Below, piece after piece: positions 12,046-22,000 of a stretch of 64,000 nucleotides of DNA (position 1 is its first letter; each line of letters starts with the position of its first letter). Made by a program: the position numbers and the translations under genes. The notes beneath the pieces were generated by a model that was given only the letters and a program-made list of their open reading frames with translations, was not told the origin of the DNA and did no database searches. Source of the stretch: Episyrphus balteatus (lineage: Eukaryota; Arthropoda; Insecta; Diptera; Syrphidae); NCBI RefSeq assembly GCF_945859705.1, contig NC_079134.1:67073425-67137424 (forward strand), written 5' to 3'.

Positions 12046-12617
12046 GTAATGAAACATTTGTATTAATATGATACATGATTTCGAGGTATTTTCTAACGCT
12101 CGATCGAATAAAATCAATACCAAAATGTCTCGACCATCATGTAAAAAGTTATTGGACTTTTTATGAATTGTCTTTTACTCAAAGAGCAAGATTCGGAATA
12201 TTACCAAGTACTCCTTGAAAAAAAGTGGTAGGTTGATAAAATTTTGTGTGGACGCTTCATATAACATAGAAAAAAATAATAAAATATGTCCAACAAAATA
12301 TTTCATGTTAAAGGGTGTTTTTCTTTATAGTGATAAAAAAAACACCTTTGAAATGGTACCATTGCAGCACATAGAAAATGTTTGCATTTTTTTTAACCAC
12401 ATATATATTTTATACATCGTATGAGAATTAAAAATAATCAAAAAATGAATTATATTTACCATGGAATATTGAATTTTCATGCAAAACTTAAATTACTTGC
12501 TTTTATTTTTTATTAAATTTTCATACAAAATAATATTTTGAAGGAGTAAGGTGCATAAGTAAAAGTATGAAAAATAATTGTGCAGTTTGTGATAAAAGGA
12601 TCAAATTAATAGGATTG
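12046..12617. other. AT-rich stretch, no gene seen
   Basis: Nothing recognisable between the Tc1 relic and the next TIR element. Confidence 0.4.
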
Positions 12618-12737
12618 TTAAAGCTGAAACACAATCGATTTTGACAACTGCGAAAAGTTCAACTATAGGAAATCTGTGTATCCTCACACAATGACGCTTT
12701 TCTTACGTACGCTTTTTTTGACAAACGTAAGGAAACG

Positions 12738-13069
12738 TTGCTTTTGACTTTGCCAAATGCCAAACGTCAAAACATTATTTCCCCATTTTGTCTTTTTATA
12801 CCATGACAGGTCACTACATTCGTGAATGCGCCCATTCTTATTTAATGCTCTGTTCTAAACAAAGACAAAACCGCATTCTCATAAGGTTCCAAAGGCTTTT
12901 AATTTTTTGTTTATAAAACTTAGCTACAAAAATAAAAATGTCATATTTCGAGACATGGATCTATCCAAATAATCCACCTGAGGCGTGGTAGCTATAATCA
13001 ATTTGTTTTTAACTAAATGGTATTGAAATTTATTTTCCGCAGTGGATCTCTATTTGAGGACAATCGAAA
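12738..13069 (+). pseudogene. Captured copy of smg8 promoter, exon 1, intron 1 and start of exon 2
   Basis: The sequence matches the reverse complement of 14881-15486 (minus the MITE at 15176-15438). It keeps the start codon (12938), exon 1 (12938-12987), the GT donor, an intron ending TTTTCCGCAG, and the first 27 bases of exon 2 (13043-13069); homology then stops. Exon 1 differs by one codon (Val to Ile at residue 8). It has no continuation, so it is not a working gene, but a promoter copy facing smg8 could be transcribed towards the gene and yield antisense RNA. Confidence 0.75.
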
Positions 13070-13110
13070 GCGAGCAAAAGTTCAACCAGACTGAGCTTTT
13101 GCTCGCTTTC
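13066..13110. repeat. Perfect 15-bp hairpin at the capture breakpoint
   Basis: 13066-13080 (GAAAGCGAGCAAAAG) and 13096-13110 are exact reverse complements with a 15-nt loop. The hairpin starts inside the last bases of the captured smg8 segment, so it marks or caused the breakpoint. Confidence 0.8.
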
Positions 13111-13605
13111 TGACATTTAACAGACATAGTTACAGTCACCCACATTATTATTGCGCCAAATGTGAATAAAAAAAAATAAATTATTGCAAAACTATGTGTG
13201 TTTTTTAATTTCTCTATATAGATTTTGTACAAAAAAACGACATCGAGATATTTTAAATCAAAACAATTTACGTATTAAAAACAAAAAAAAATTAATGATG
13301 TTTTAGACTGAGTTTTATTGTTAAAAACAATATATTTTGATTGGTTTTGTTTTTATAACTATAGGATTAAAGAATAAACAAATTTCTATGCATATTTTAA
13401 TTAAACATAATTTAATTAAACAATTAAATCAAGATAAAGACTTGGCCCAATAATTTTGTGAGTGACTGTGTTTTTTTTTTATTTGACAGCAGATTTTATG
13501 TTGCCATCAGCTATTCAAAGTCAAAGTGACAGAAGCGCGCTTTGAGGACTTCTCAACGTAACGCAACGAAGCGACGCCCTAAAGCGTGATTGTGTTTCAG
13601 CTTTT

Positions 13606-13802
13606 AGTATACAATATGTAACCCTCATTTTAAGATATTGGGCCACTTAACATTTCACCTATGAGGATGTACATGAGCCATCTAATAATCACAAATTTCA
13701 CAAAACTTCATTTAAATTGCTTTCTGTGCATCGTTATAAACATCCTCATAGGTGAAATATTAAGTGGCCCAATATCTTAAAATGAGGGCTACATATTGTA
13801 CT
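13606..13802. mobile_element. Hairpin MITE, arms about 63 bp
   Basis: The left arm 13606-13670 and right arm 13740-13802 are near-perfect reverse complements (both contain ATATTGGGCCACTTAA or its complement), with a loop of about 69 bp. It abuts the TTA duplication of the element to its left. A third, partial copy of the arm word GGCCCAATATCT follows at 13864-13876. Confidence 0.75.
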
Positions 13803-14433
13803 AACAATCCTATTAATTCGAGTACAGAAAGTCTTGTATCTACCCTTCCGGGTGGAATACAAGGTGGCCCAATATCTCAAAATAACTCTTATATTGAGTA
13901 CTATCACGATATTAATTTCATGCTTTTATCACAAAGTGCACGATTTAGATGCTTAGCCGCATCACTAGATATCGTTTTATTTATAAAAATTAAAATAAAT
14001 CTTGATTTCAATTTTTAAAATAAAATATGGCAACGACGGCAATTTTTAACCAACATTCGTATAGTTGATAAATACTAAAATTTGGTATTTTAAAACCTAA
14101 TTTACATATAGACCAGGAAAATAGATTTTTTTCAAGGAAAAAATTTGTAAAGGCTGATTTTGATATACAGCTTGGTGTTAGGATGGTTACAATATGTGAA
14201 AAGTCCTGAAGTTTCCTCTGTCCGCTAGTCCCATTATGATAGATCAAAGGTCACAACATTTTTTATTTAAAAAAAGATAGGTTTTTAGGCAAAAATTATG
14301 TTCTACAAAATTGTAGCTGGGGTCATTTTACAAGTACATAATTTGCTCTAGTTTAACTGCAAAAATGCAACTACAAATTTCATAAAATGCAAACAAAATG
14401 TAATAATGATCTTAGAAGGATAAGCAAAATTAC
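13803..14433. other. AT-rich stretch downstream of smg8 exon 3 (probable intron 3)
   Basis: Starts on the minus strand with the donor GTAATT (14433-14428). No further smg8 exon could be recognised here. Confidence 0.45.
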
Positions 14434-15014
14434 CTGATAAGTTTCAAAGATTTAAAAATTGATATTAAAGATGCATCAAAAGAAACACCCAGTTCAACGA
14501 ACACCACAATGTGACACACTTGAGTTGCAAAAAGTAGCATCCTCGCAAATCTGTTCCTTACATACTGTTGAAAACTTAAATGACGTCCAGACTGTAAGTT
14601 TTTCATTTCCTTAAGCATTGCACCCCGCATGCAGAATTCATCGAAAGTTGTTTGGAAATGTAAGAATAAAATATCTTCCGAATCGGTGTAGTAAAATCTA
14701 ATTTGACCCTTTTAAATATATTAGTTTTACTAGACATTGAAACAAACATGAAGGCTAATAGCAACAGTACCTCTTTGCATTCATGGTTCAAATGAGAAGG
14801 ATGTGTGTCCATGACATTAAGTCCAGCCATTTTATTACAATCCGGGAACGCAGACTTGCCAATGATTCCAACAAGAACTAATTTTCGATTGTCCTCAAAT
14901 AGAGATCCACTGCGGGAAATAAATTTCAATACCATTTAGTTAAAAACAAATTGATTATAGCTACCACGCCTCAGGTGGATTATTTGGATAGACCCATGTC
15001 TCGAAATATGACAT
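14434..15014 (-). CDS. smg8: smg8-like gene, 5' exons (nonsense-mediated mRNA decay factor)
   Basis: Three exons on the minus strand: 15014-14965, 14909-14771 and 14708-14434, with GT..AG introns of 55 and 62 bp. Joined they give about 154 residues: MSYFETWVYPNNPPEA, then LVLVGIIGKSAFPDCNKMAG, then FYYTDSEDILFLHFQTTFD and RFARMLLFATQVCHIVVFVE, ending before SFDASLISIFKSLKLI. This matches the N-terminal domain of SMG8, which with SMG9 binds the SMG1 kinase and restrains it during NMD. Phases agree at both junctions. The exon after donor 14433 was not found; the rest of the gene may lie beyond a TE-filled intron outside my recognition, or the copy may be truncated. Two MITEs sit in the promoter. 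Confidence 0.8.
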
Positions 15015-15545
15015 TTTTATTTTTGTAGCTAAGTTTTATAAACAAAAAATTAAAAGCCTTTGGCACCTTATGAGAATGCGGTTTTGTCTTTGTTTAGAAC
15101 AGAGCATTAAATAAGAATGGGCGCATTCACGAATGTAGTGACCTGTCATGGTATAAAAAGACAAAACGGGGTAATCATAAACAAAAAATACCAAGACTGG
15201 AAACTCGGCGGTCAACTGACGTTTGCCTACAAGCTGCGAGGTGTGGTGAATGTCGTGAACCTATCGTTGTGTTCGTGTCCGATGTGTGGTGAATGTCGTG
15301 AATCTATAAATGTGTGCGTGTTAACGTCATTTACCAACGTGGTGGCTTTCACATATATTCACAGACAGCAATGTACACAAAAGGGTTTTGGGGGGAAAGA
15401 CGTACGAAATTTTCCAGTCTTGGTATTTTTTGTTTATGGGGGTAATAATGTTTTGACGTTTGGCATTTGGCAAAGTCAAAAGCAACAACAATTTCCAAGA
15501 CAAATTTGTTTACAACAACAATTTCAATGGGCTGGGCTGTCAAAA
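15015..15545 (-). promoter_or_regulatory. smg8 upstream region, interrupted by a MITE
   Basis: The 5' flank of the gene. The part 15015-15175 plus 15447-15486 is duplicated inside the TIR element at 12738-12937, which gives the undisturbed version of the promoter. The words GGGCGCATTCAC and TAGTGAC near 15120 also occur near 30905, so part of the promoter itself is repeat-derived. Confidence 0.5.
15176..15438. mobile_element. 263-bp MITE with 8-bp target duplication GGGGTAAT
   Basis: Ends are inverted repeats starting CATAAACAAAAAATACC (about 28 bp each). GGGGTAAT lies at 15168-15175 and again at 15439-15446. The captured promoter copy at 12738-13069 lacks this insertion and shows the empty site. 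An 8-bp duplication fits hAT or P-type transposons. No coding capacity. Confidence 0.85.
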
Positions 15546-15546
15546 C

Positions 15547-15809
15547 CATAAACAAAAAATACCAAGACTGGAAACTCGGCGGTCAACTGACGTTTGCCTA
15601 CAAGCTGCGAGGTGTGGTGAATGTCGTGAACCTATCGTTGTGTTCGTGTCCGATGTGTGGTGAATGTCGTGAATCTATAAATGTGTGCGTGTTAACGTCA
15701 TTTACCAACGTGGTGGCTTTCACATATATTCACAGACAGCAATGTACACAAAAGGGTTTTGGGGGGAAAGACGTACGAAATTTTCCAGTCTTGGTATTTT
15801 TTGTTTATG
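15547..15809. mobile_element. Second 263-bp MITE, target duplication GTCAAAAC
   Basis: Almost identical to the copy at 15176-15438 and in the same orientation. GTCAAAAC occurs exactly at 15539-15546 and 15810-15817. Two perfect 8-bp duplications for one family in 700 bp show recent mobility. Confidence 0.9.
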
Positions 15810-15822
15810 GTCAAAACCTTAA

Positions 15823-15995
15823 AGGCAGAGCTATAATTAGCGGATGGAGTCGGATGCTAATGTCAATTGTTGTTGTTTTCCATAAGTTTTCATCCGTCGA
15901 GTGCGCTTGCGAGCGCACTCGTCGGATGAAAACTTATGGAAAACAAAAAAAATTGACAGTAGCTTCCGACTCTATCCGCCAATTATAGTTCTGGC
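15823..15995. mobile_element. Foldback MITE of 173 bp, probable TTAA duplication
   Basis: TTAA flanks both ends (15819-15822 and 15996-15999). Terminal repeats GGCAGAGCTATAATT and its complement match with few changes, and the whole element folds back around a GC-rich palindrome (CGAGTGCGC...GCGCACTCG, 15899-15930). TTAA duplication suggests piggyBac-type mobilisation. Confidence 0.7.
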
Positions 15996-16032
15996 TTAAG
16001 TAGCCATAAGTTTTGACAGTTCTCGATACTGA

Positions 16033-16863
16033 CCCTTCAAGCAAGAAAACGGAGTCCAGAAAAGACAGTCCGACCTCCGACCGAGAAAAGCGGGGTTGCA
16101 CTCACACACTTGCAACTTTTTGTGTATGAACACAAAGTCTAAGAGAATCGTGGTGAAAACTGAGAAAAGGAAAAAAAAGTAGAAAGACATAGCCAACAAG
16201 AGCAAAAGCGTCATTTTGTTATTTTTTTTTTTGAAGTGTTTAGTCGCGTCGTGTCTCGTGTCGTTGTTAATAAAATATAAGTATAATTATAAACAATTAT
16301 ATCAAACTATTAACAATATGGAAACAAAAAAAGGTATGTTGTATATATCGCTCAAAATGTTTGGATTAAAGTGATGTGTTTCTGCTTGTGTTGTAGATGT
16401 AATCTCTAATGATGAAGAAAAAGGCAGAAGGTGAAACATGCGATTGGGCATCTAAAAAAACACCAACAACAGCAGCAACAACAAATAAAATAAAATGAAA
16501 AAAATGTATTGTATTTTATATTGTGAAAATTTCGTTTGCCAAAATTTAATAAAAAATAAAACAGTTTCAGTGAAAAAAAAAATAAATCTTGTTCTTTTTT
16601 TGGTCGCAAATGCGATACTTCATCCCTTTTTTATTCCTCTTTCTGGTAGGTTTTCGCTGCTCCGACTCAGGTCCGCCTTCGGCTCCATTTTCTCGGAATG
16701 GAGATATTCACCACATCAATACATATGCAATCGACTTCGCGGTGATTATAATTTCCATACTAATTTGAGCCGCCTTCGGACCAGTTTCTGATCCGAAGTC
16801 GGACTCAGCTCCGCCTCAGGCGGAGCGGATTCGGACCGAGGTCGGACCTGTTTGCTTGAAGGG
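16033..16863 (+). mobile_element. CCCTTCAAGCAA-family element, copy A (831 bp)
   Basis: Starts CCCTTCAAGCAA and ends in its complement. Order: GC-rich subterminal block, a T-rich leader, a short spliced-looking reading frame (ATG at 16318, donor GTATGT, acceptor TTGTAG before 16396), a CAACAG run, then a GC-rich right end with palindrome GCTCCGCCTCAGGCGGAGC. No transposase is seen. At least seven copies or fragments lie in this window. No convincing long target duplication here. Confidence 0.8.
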
Positions 16864-16990
16864 GGAGCTGGGGTAAACGTCAAAACTGATGGATGATGAG
16901 GATGATGATTTGTTGTTTTTAGACGTAAAACAGCTGATGTAAGAGTAGTGAAATAAAGAGAAAACAAAGTGTGATGTAGTCTCTTGAATA

Positions 16991-17395
16991 CCCTTCAAGC
17001 AAACAGGTCCGACCTCGGTCCGAATCCGCTCCGCCTGAGGCGGAGCTGAGTCCGACTTCGGATCAGAAACTGGTCCGAAGGCGGCTCAAATTAGTATGGA
17101 AATTATAATCACCGCGAAGTCGATTGCATATGTATTGGTGTGGTGAAAATCTCCATTCCGAGAAAACGGAGCCGAAGGCGGACCTGAGCCGTAGCAGCGA
17201 AAACCTACCAGAAAGAGGAATAAGAAAGAATGACATTTCGCATTTGCGACCAAAAAAAGAACAAGATTTATTTTTTTTTCACTGAAACTGTTTTATTTTT
17301 TATTTTATTTTGGCAAACGAAATTTTCACAATAAATACAATATAAAATACAATACATTTTTTTTTTCATTTAATTTCATTTGATGCTGCTGCTGT
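16991..17395 (-). mobile_element. CCCTTCAAGCAA-family element, copy B right end, joined to a PHD/FP-like frame
   Basis: The right-end half of the family in inverted orientation. Upstream on the minus strand it runs into a reading frame absent from the other copies (17326-18203). The opposite terminus was not found, so the copy is truncated or longer than the others. Confidence 0.7.
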
Positions 17396-18203
17396 TGTTC
17401 AATAATAAAAATCTTAGATTTAATATGGCATTTCACATCAAAAGCATTTGTAGATGGAGCAAGTTTCGAAATAAAGAGTGTTTTGTGTCCTTCAACTATT
17501 TTTAAACCTGACTCAATAGGTGAAATAAAATGTCCATCAGTAACTGGGCCCGTACGAGGAAATGTGTTGATAGGATTAGCAATCTTTTCTAAAGATTGCT
17601 GGTCAATTAATAACGAAGGAGGAGCTGTTGTCGATGTATTATTTCCAGGTAAAGTTGGGAAATTACATTGATTTGATGTAGAAAGTTCCTTCGAAGTATC
17701 AAGATCAACAGATTGTTCTTGTCGTGCTGTGTTATTAGCAAATTCTTGGGATGAATTTATAACTATAGCTGTGGCAGGTTTTATTGTCAAATGGTTTGTT
17801 TCAGATATTTCGGTATCCATTTTATCCAGTTTTCTTTTCAAGGGTGCAGAATCAGATGTAGATGGATTATTTACTATTAAAAGATCATGATTTTGTACTA
17901 CATTTTGTAAAGATTGTTGATTGGAAGCAATATCTTCAATTTTCTTATTCAGTTGAAGCAATTGGTTATGAAGATTGTCAAGATTTTGCTTGTTTTATAG
18001 TACATCACGTACAATGTTCGTATATGCAAACGGGTCACATTCTTCACAAAAAAAATAAAAAGATTTTCTATGTTCGAACAGTTAAATAGAGCTGAGCGGA
18101 GCGTTAAACATTTTATGTGCAACAATTTGCGACAGCTTCCATGACAAATAATAGCGTCAATCAGGTAATCTGCGATATTATTACACAAACCGCACGCAGA
18201 CAT
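17326..18203 (-). pseudogene. Zinc-finger (PHD-like) plus coiled-coil plus FP-like protein, broken
   Basis: Two overlapping minus-strand frames. The upstream part (18203-17949) starts MSACGLCNNIADYLIDAIIC with further Cys/His pairs (HGSCRKLLHIKC), like a PHD/RING-type finger. The downstream part (17961-17326) is Gln/Ser/Thr-rich, starts LQLNKKIEDIASNQQSL (coiled coil), and ends in KTLFISKLAPSTNAFDVKCH, resembling the FP-type domain found in many repeat-encoded insect proteins. A frame change near 17955 and poor Cys spacing suggest decay. The 3' end reads into the shared tail of the CCCTTCAAGCAA family, so this may be an accessory protein of its longer relatives. Such proteins also occur as first ORFs of some LINEs; I cannot decide. 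Confidence 0.5.
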
Positions 18204-18403
18204 AATAATTTGTGTTATTTATAATTTTTTGTTTTTAGAGGTGATAATATGAATTTACGGCGATTTTTGTTTCATAAAATAAAATTGATATTATTTGCTA
18301 AAATGTTCGCTCGCAGTGTACTCCGAATTTAGTAATGTACTTAGTAGGTACACAAACCATACAGTAGTAATAAGATCTCTAGGGTTTCTAGGTCACGCTG
18401 GGG

Positions 18404-18733
18404 CCCTTCAAGCAAGAAAACGGAGTCCAGAAAAAACAGTCCGACCTCCGACCGAGAAAAGCGGGGTTGCACTCACACACTTGCAACTTTTTGTGTATGA
18501 ACACAAAGTCTAAGAGAATCGTGGTGAAAACTGAGAAAAGGAAAAAAAAGTAGACAGATATAGCCAACAAGAGCAAAAGCGTCATTTTGTTATTTTTTTT
18601 TGAAGTGTTTAGTCGCGTCGTGTCTCGTGTCGTTGTTAATAAAATATAAGTATAATTATAAACAATTATATCAAACTATTAACAATATGGAAACAAAAAA
18701 AGGTATGTTGTATATATCGCTCAAAGTGATTGG
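18404..18733 (+). mobile_element. CCCTTCAAGCAA-family element, copy C, left half
   Basis: Same left end and leader as copy A, cut at 18733 by the BEL/Pao insertion; it resumes at 25629. The BEL target duplication ATTGG is derived from this copy. Confidence 0.85.
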
Positions 18734-19095
18734 TGAAAATTCTACAAGCTTTTTTGTGAATTATTGCTCTTACTTGAGCTTACTTTAAAAAACTTTAAAA
18801 GATAAAAATTAAACTTTACGGAAAAAACGAGTTTCAATAAAAATGCGTGCGGTTAGTGCGGTACTTTTGTGTGGAATGGTTTTTTATTGTCTTTTCATTT
18901 TCTTCTTCTTCTTCATTTTTGAAATTGAAATAAATATGGCCGGATGGGCGCGAAATTTGAATTTTATACCATTTAAATTAGTTCACAATAATGAAGTTTT
19001 TAAACGAATATAATATTTTTAATTCAAATAGTAATTAATTTTTTATATAATTCAAATTCAATTTATTTTAAGAAAAAAGTTCGTTTGTCGAAACA
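18734..19095 (-). repeat. BEL/Pao 3' LTR
   Basis: 362 bp, TG..CA ends. The pol reading frame runs into it and stops at 19058. Confidence 0.9.
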
Positions 19096-22000
19096 CCGGC
19101 CACGTTGAAAGCCTGTAGGCTTCAAATGTCTTCATCAGGAAGGGGGCCAGTTTGACTATTGGGCGTCTAAGGACGCCGTTGGCGGTTTTGACGTCGGCGA
19201 CCCTGACCTTGCCGTCCTGCCCTTCGACGACCCCTATCACTCGACCTGTTTTCCACCGCTGAGGAGGTGAGTTGTCCTCGTGGATAAGGACGAGTTTGCC
19301 CACGACGAGATTGGGCTGCTCCAGTACCCACTTGGATCGTGCTTGTAGGCCAAGCAGATACTCCTTGGACCACTTCAGCCAGAACTGCTGCTTGAGCCAG
19401 CATAGAAGCTGCCATCTTCTCAAGCAGCCCGTTTGCCGTTCCGGCACTGGTTCTGGGGGCAGCGATCGTAAGCTGCTGCCGATTAGAAGATGCGCTGGGG
19501 TTAGGGCCTCTCCGTCGTTGGGGTCGGCGCTTAGCGGCCCGATTGGCCTTGAATTGAGGATTGCCTCTACCTCGATCACCACGGTGAGCAGCTCTTCGGT
19601 TGTGAGGAGTGCGTTGGCCACGGTACGCTGTAACAGCGTTTTCGCCGCTTTGACCGCCGCCTCCCATAGACCTCCGAAATGCGGTGCCCTGGGCGGTATC
19701 AAGGCGAAGCTGAAGCCTTCCTCTGCCGCGTATCGGTGAACAGCTTCTGCGCCTTCTTCCAACTCCTCTCGGATTTCCCTCAGGATCGTCTGAGCTCCTA
19801 CGAAGTTCGTCTCGTTGTCGCAATAAATCGTCTTCGGAATCCCTCGGCGACAGATAAACCTTTTAAGGGCGAGAATAAAACATTCAGACGACAAATTAGA
19901 AGCTAATTCAATATGTACTGCTTTAGAGGCGAAACAAACAAAAACGCAAATATAAGTTTTATTCGGCGGCCGGCCACGAATTTTAAGAGTGGTATTTACC
20001 GGGCCACAGAAATCTACTCCACATACTAAAACGGTCGTTAGTTTTTGAATACTATTTTGAAGAGTTATTTTCCTACGAAGTTTTTCAATTTCTTCTGGAA
20101 ATTCATAACTTTGGACGATTTCGACTATTCTTAGAAACGCCAAGTTTCTTTCTTTTGCCGTTGGCAATTCTTCAAATATTTTCTCTGTTTTGTTTTTTGA
20201 TATTTTAAAGAATCGCATTATATAAGCAAATGTAGTTATAAGGTCGGTATATGAGGATTCTTCTTCTATAAAATCTAGAAGTTTGGTTCGAGGTTTTTCT
20301 ACTGCTATTAGAACCATATTTGTTTTACGTTTTTCTAAGGCTTCATCTTCTGGAGACAACTCAAAATGCGAATTGACCGGCCACGATGATTGTACGTTCA
20401 ATAAGAACTGTGGACCTTTGAACCATATTGACGCATTGATTTCTTCAACATTACAGCCTCTTGACAGAATGTCTGCTGGATTTTGTTTTGTTGGTACATG
20501 TCTCCATGATACTTTTTGTGTCCACTCTTGGATGTCGGACACTCGATTTGCTACAAAAGTTGTAAGCGTAGATGGATGTGTTTTTATCCAATGCAAAGTT
20601 ATTTCGGAATCGGTCCAAAAAATAACTTGTTCAACGTCAAGACTCAACATTGCCTCTACTCTTGTCCATAACTTAGCAAGAGTATGCGCTGCGCAAAGTT
20701 CTAATCGAGGGATCGATTTTGTTTTCAAAGGGGCCACCCTAGACTTTGCAGTTAATAGCGTCGACTTGATACCGGCCGTGCTTTGGCTTCTGATGTAAAT
20801 ACAACAACCGTAAGCTCTCGTCGAAGCATCGGCAAACCCATGAACTTGAATTTTTGCGTTCGAATGAGTTTCGACAAATCTAGGTAGTTTTATCTCGCCA
20901 AGTTGAGATAAATTAGTTTTGAAATTTTGCCAACTGGTATCAAGGCGCAATGGAATCGACTCATCCCAATCAATTTTTGCTATCCAAAGCTCTTGTAATA
21001 AGATTTTTGCTTTGGTTAATATGGGGCATAACAAACCAAGAGGATCGAAAAGACGAGCGGAAACTGATAGTATGTTTCTCTTAGTAGCTCGTAGATCATG
21101 GAAATTATTGTCCAAATTGAAGCTAAATGTATCTTCTTTAGGGTGCCAACAAATTCCCAGAGTTTTTGTGTAGTCTGAATCATTAAAAATTATTGATTTT
21201 TCAGAACTCTCAGTATTTAGATACTCTGGATGATTTGAGAACCATTTGGCTAATTGAAACCCTCCTTTTGTAAGGATTTCTTGAATCTCGAATTTCATTA
21301 TTTTAAGTGTTTCGAGATTATCGGCACCAGTTAAGAGATCATCAACGTAAAAATCTCTTCGAATAACATCTGACCCCGTAGGGAAAGAAGACTCGTTAGC
21401 TTCGCCCAACATCTTTAAACACCGTATCGCCAAAAATGGCGCCGGAGACGTACCATACGTTACAGTGTTTAATCGAAAGATTTGCAGTGGTTGTGACGGA
21501 TGCTGCCTCCACACTATGAGCTGGTATTTCGTGTGCTCTTCAGCAACAAGAACTTGCCGGTACATTTTCGTAATATCAGCCGTAATGGCATATTTGTGTA
21601 TACGAAAACGGAGCAACGTAGAAAATAGCTCCTCTTGAATGGTTGGCCCAACCATCAAGGTGTCATTCAGTGATAGTTGAGTAGATGTTCGACTTGAGGC
21701 GTCGAAAACAACTCTCAACTTTGTACTTGTGCTCTGCGGTCGCAAAACACACTGATGTGGAATGAAATAGTGCGGGCCCTTTGGGATTTCATTATTTGTT
21801 GGTGACATATGACCCAACGCAATGTATTCTTTCATGAAATCCATATACATGCCTCTCAAAATGCTATCTTTGGATAGCTTTCGCTCAAGTGCGAGAAATC
21901 TGCGTTTGGCAGTTTCGAATGATGCTCCAAGCGAGTTTGAGGATAATTTGAATGGAAGTTTTACCTCAAAACGACCTGTCGGCAAAAGTTTTGTATTTTC

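Larger units (their letters stand above)
12621..13603. mobile_element. Non-autonomous TIR transposon with TTA target duplication, carrying an smg8 fragment
   Basis: The ends are inverted repeats AAGCTGAAACACAATC (12621-12636; complement at 13588-13603). TTA flanks both sides (12618-12620 and 13604-13606), the typical 3-bp duplication of PIF/Harbinger transposons. There is no transposase. Inside, 12738-13069 is an inverted near-copy of the smg8 promoter and first exons found at 14881-15486. This is the Pack-TIR arrangement: transposon ends around captured host sequence. Family assignment rests only on TSD length and TIR. Confidence 0.7.

Noticed and set aside
12938..13069. A second smg8 start (ATG and exon 1) on the plus strand
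   Set aside because: Homology stops 27 bases into exon 2 inside a TIR element; captured fragment, not a gene.
14008..14247. Fourth smg8 exon in the minus-strand frame after the donor at 14433
   Set aside because: The peptide shows no resemblance to SMG8 and lacks a convincing acceptor in phase.
15117..15988. Plus-strand frames of 144 and 173 codons over the 263-bp MITEs
   Set aside because: Both are translations of the same non-coding MITE and its flanks; identical peptides arise wherever the MITE is inserted.
19128..19140. CTGATGA in the BEL integrase end as a further hammerhead
   Set aside because: No GAAA, stem II or cleavage triplet at suitable distance; coding sequence coincidence.
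19167..19823. 218-codon Arg-rich minus-strand frame inside the BEL integrase
   Set aside because: Shadow of the well-supported integrase frame; the composition reflects GC-rich codons read out of frame.
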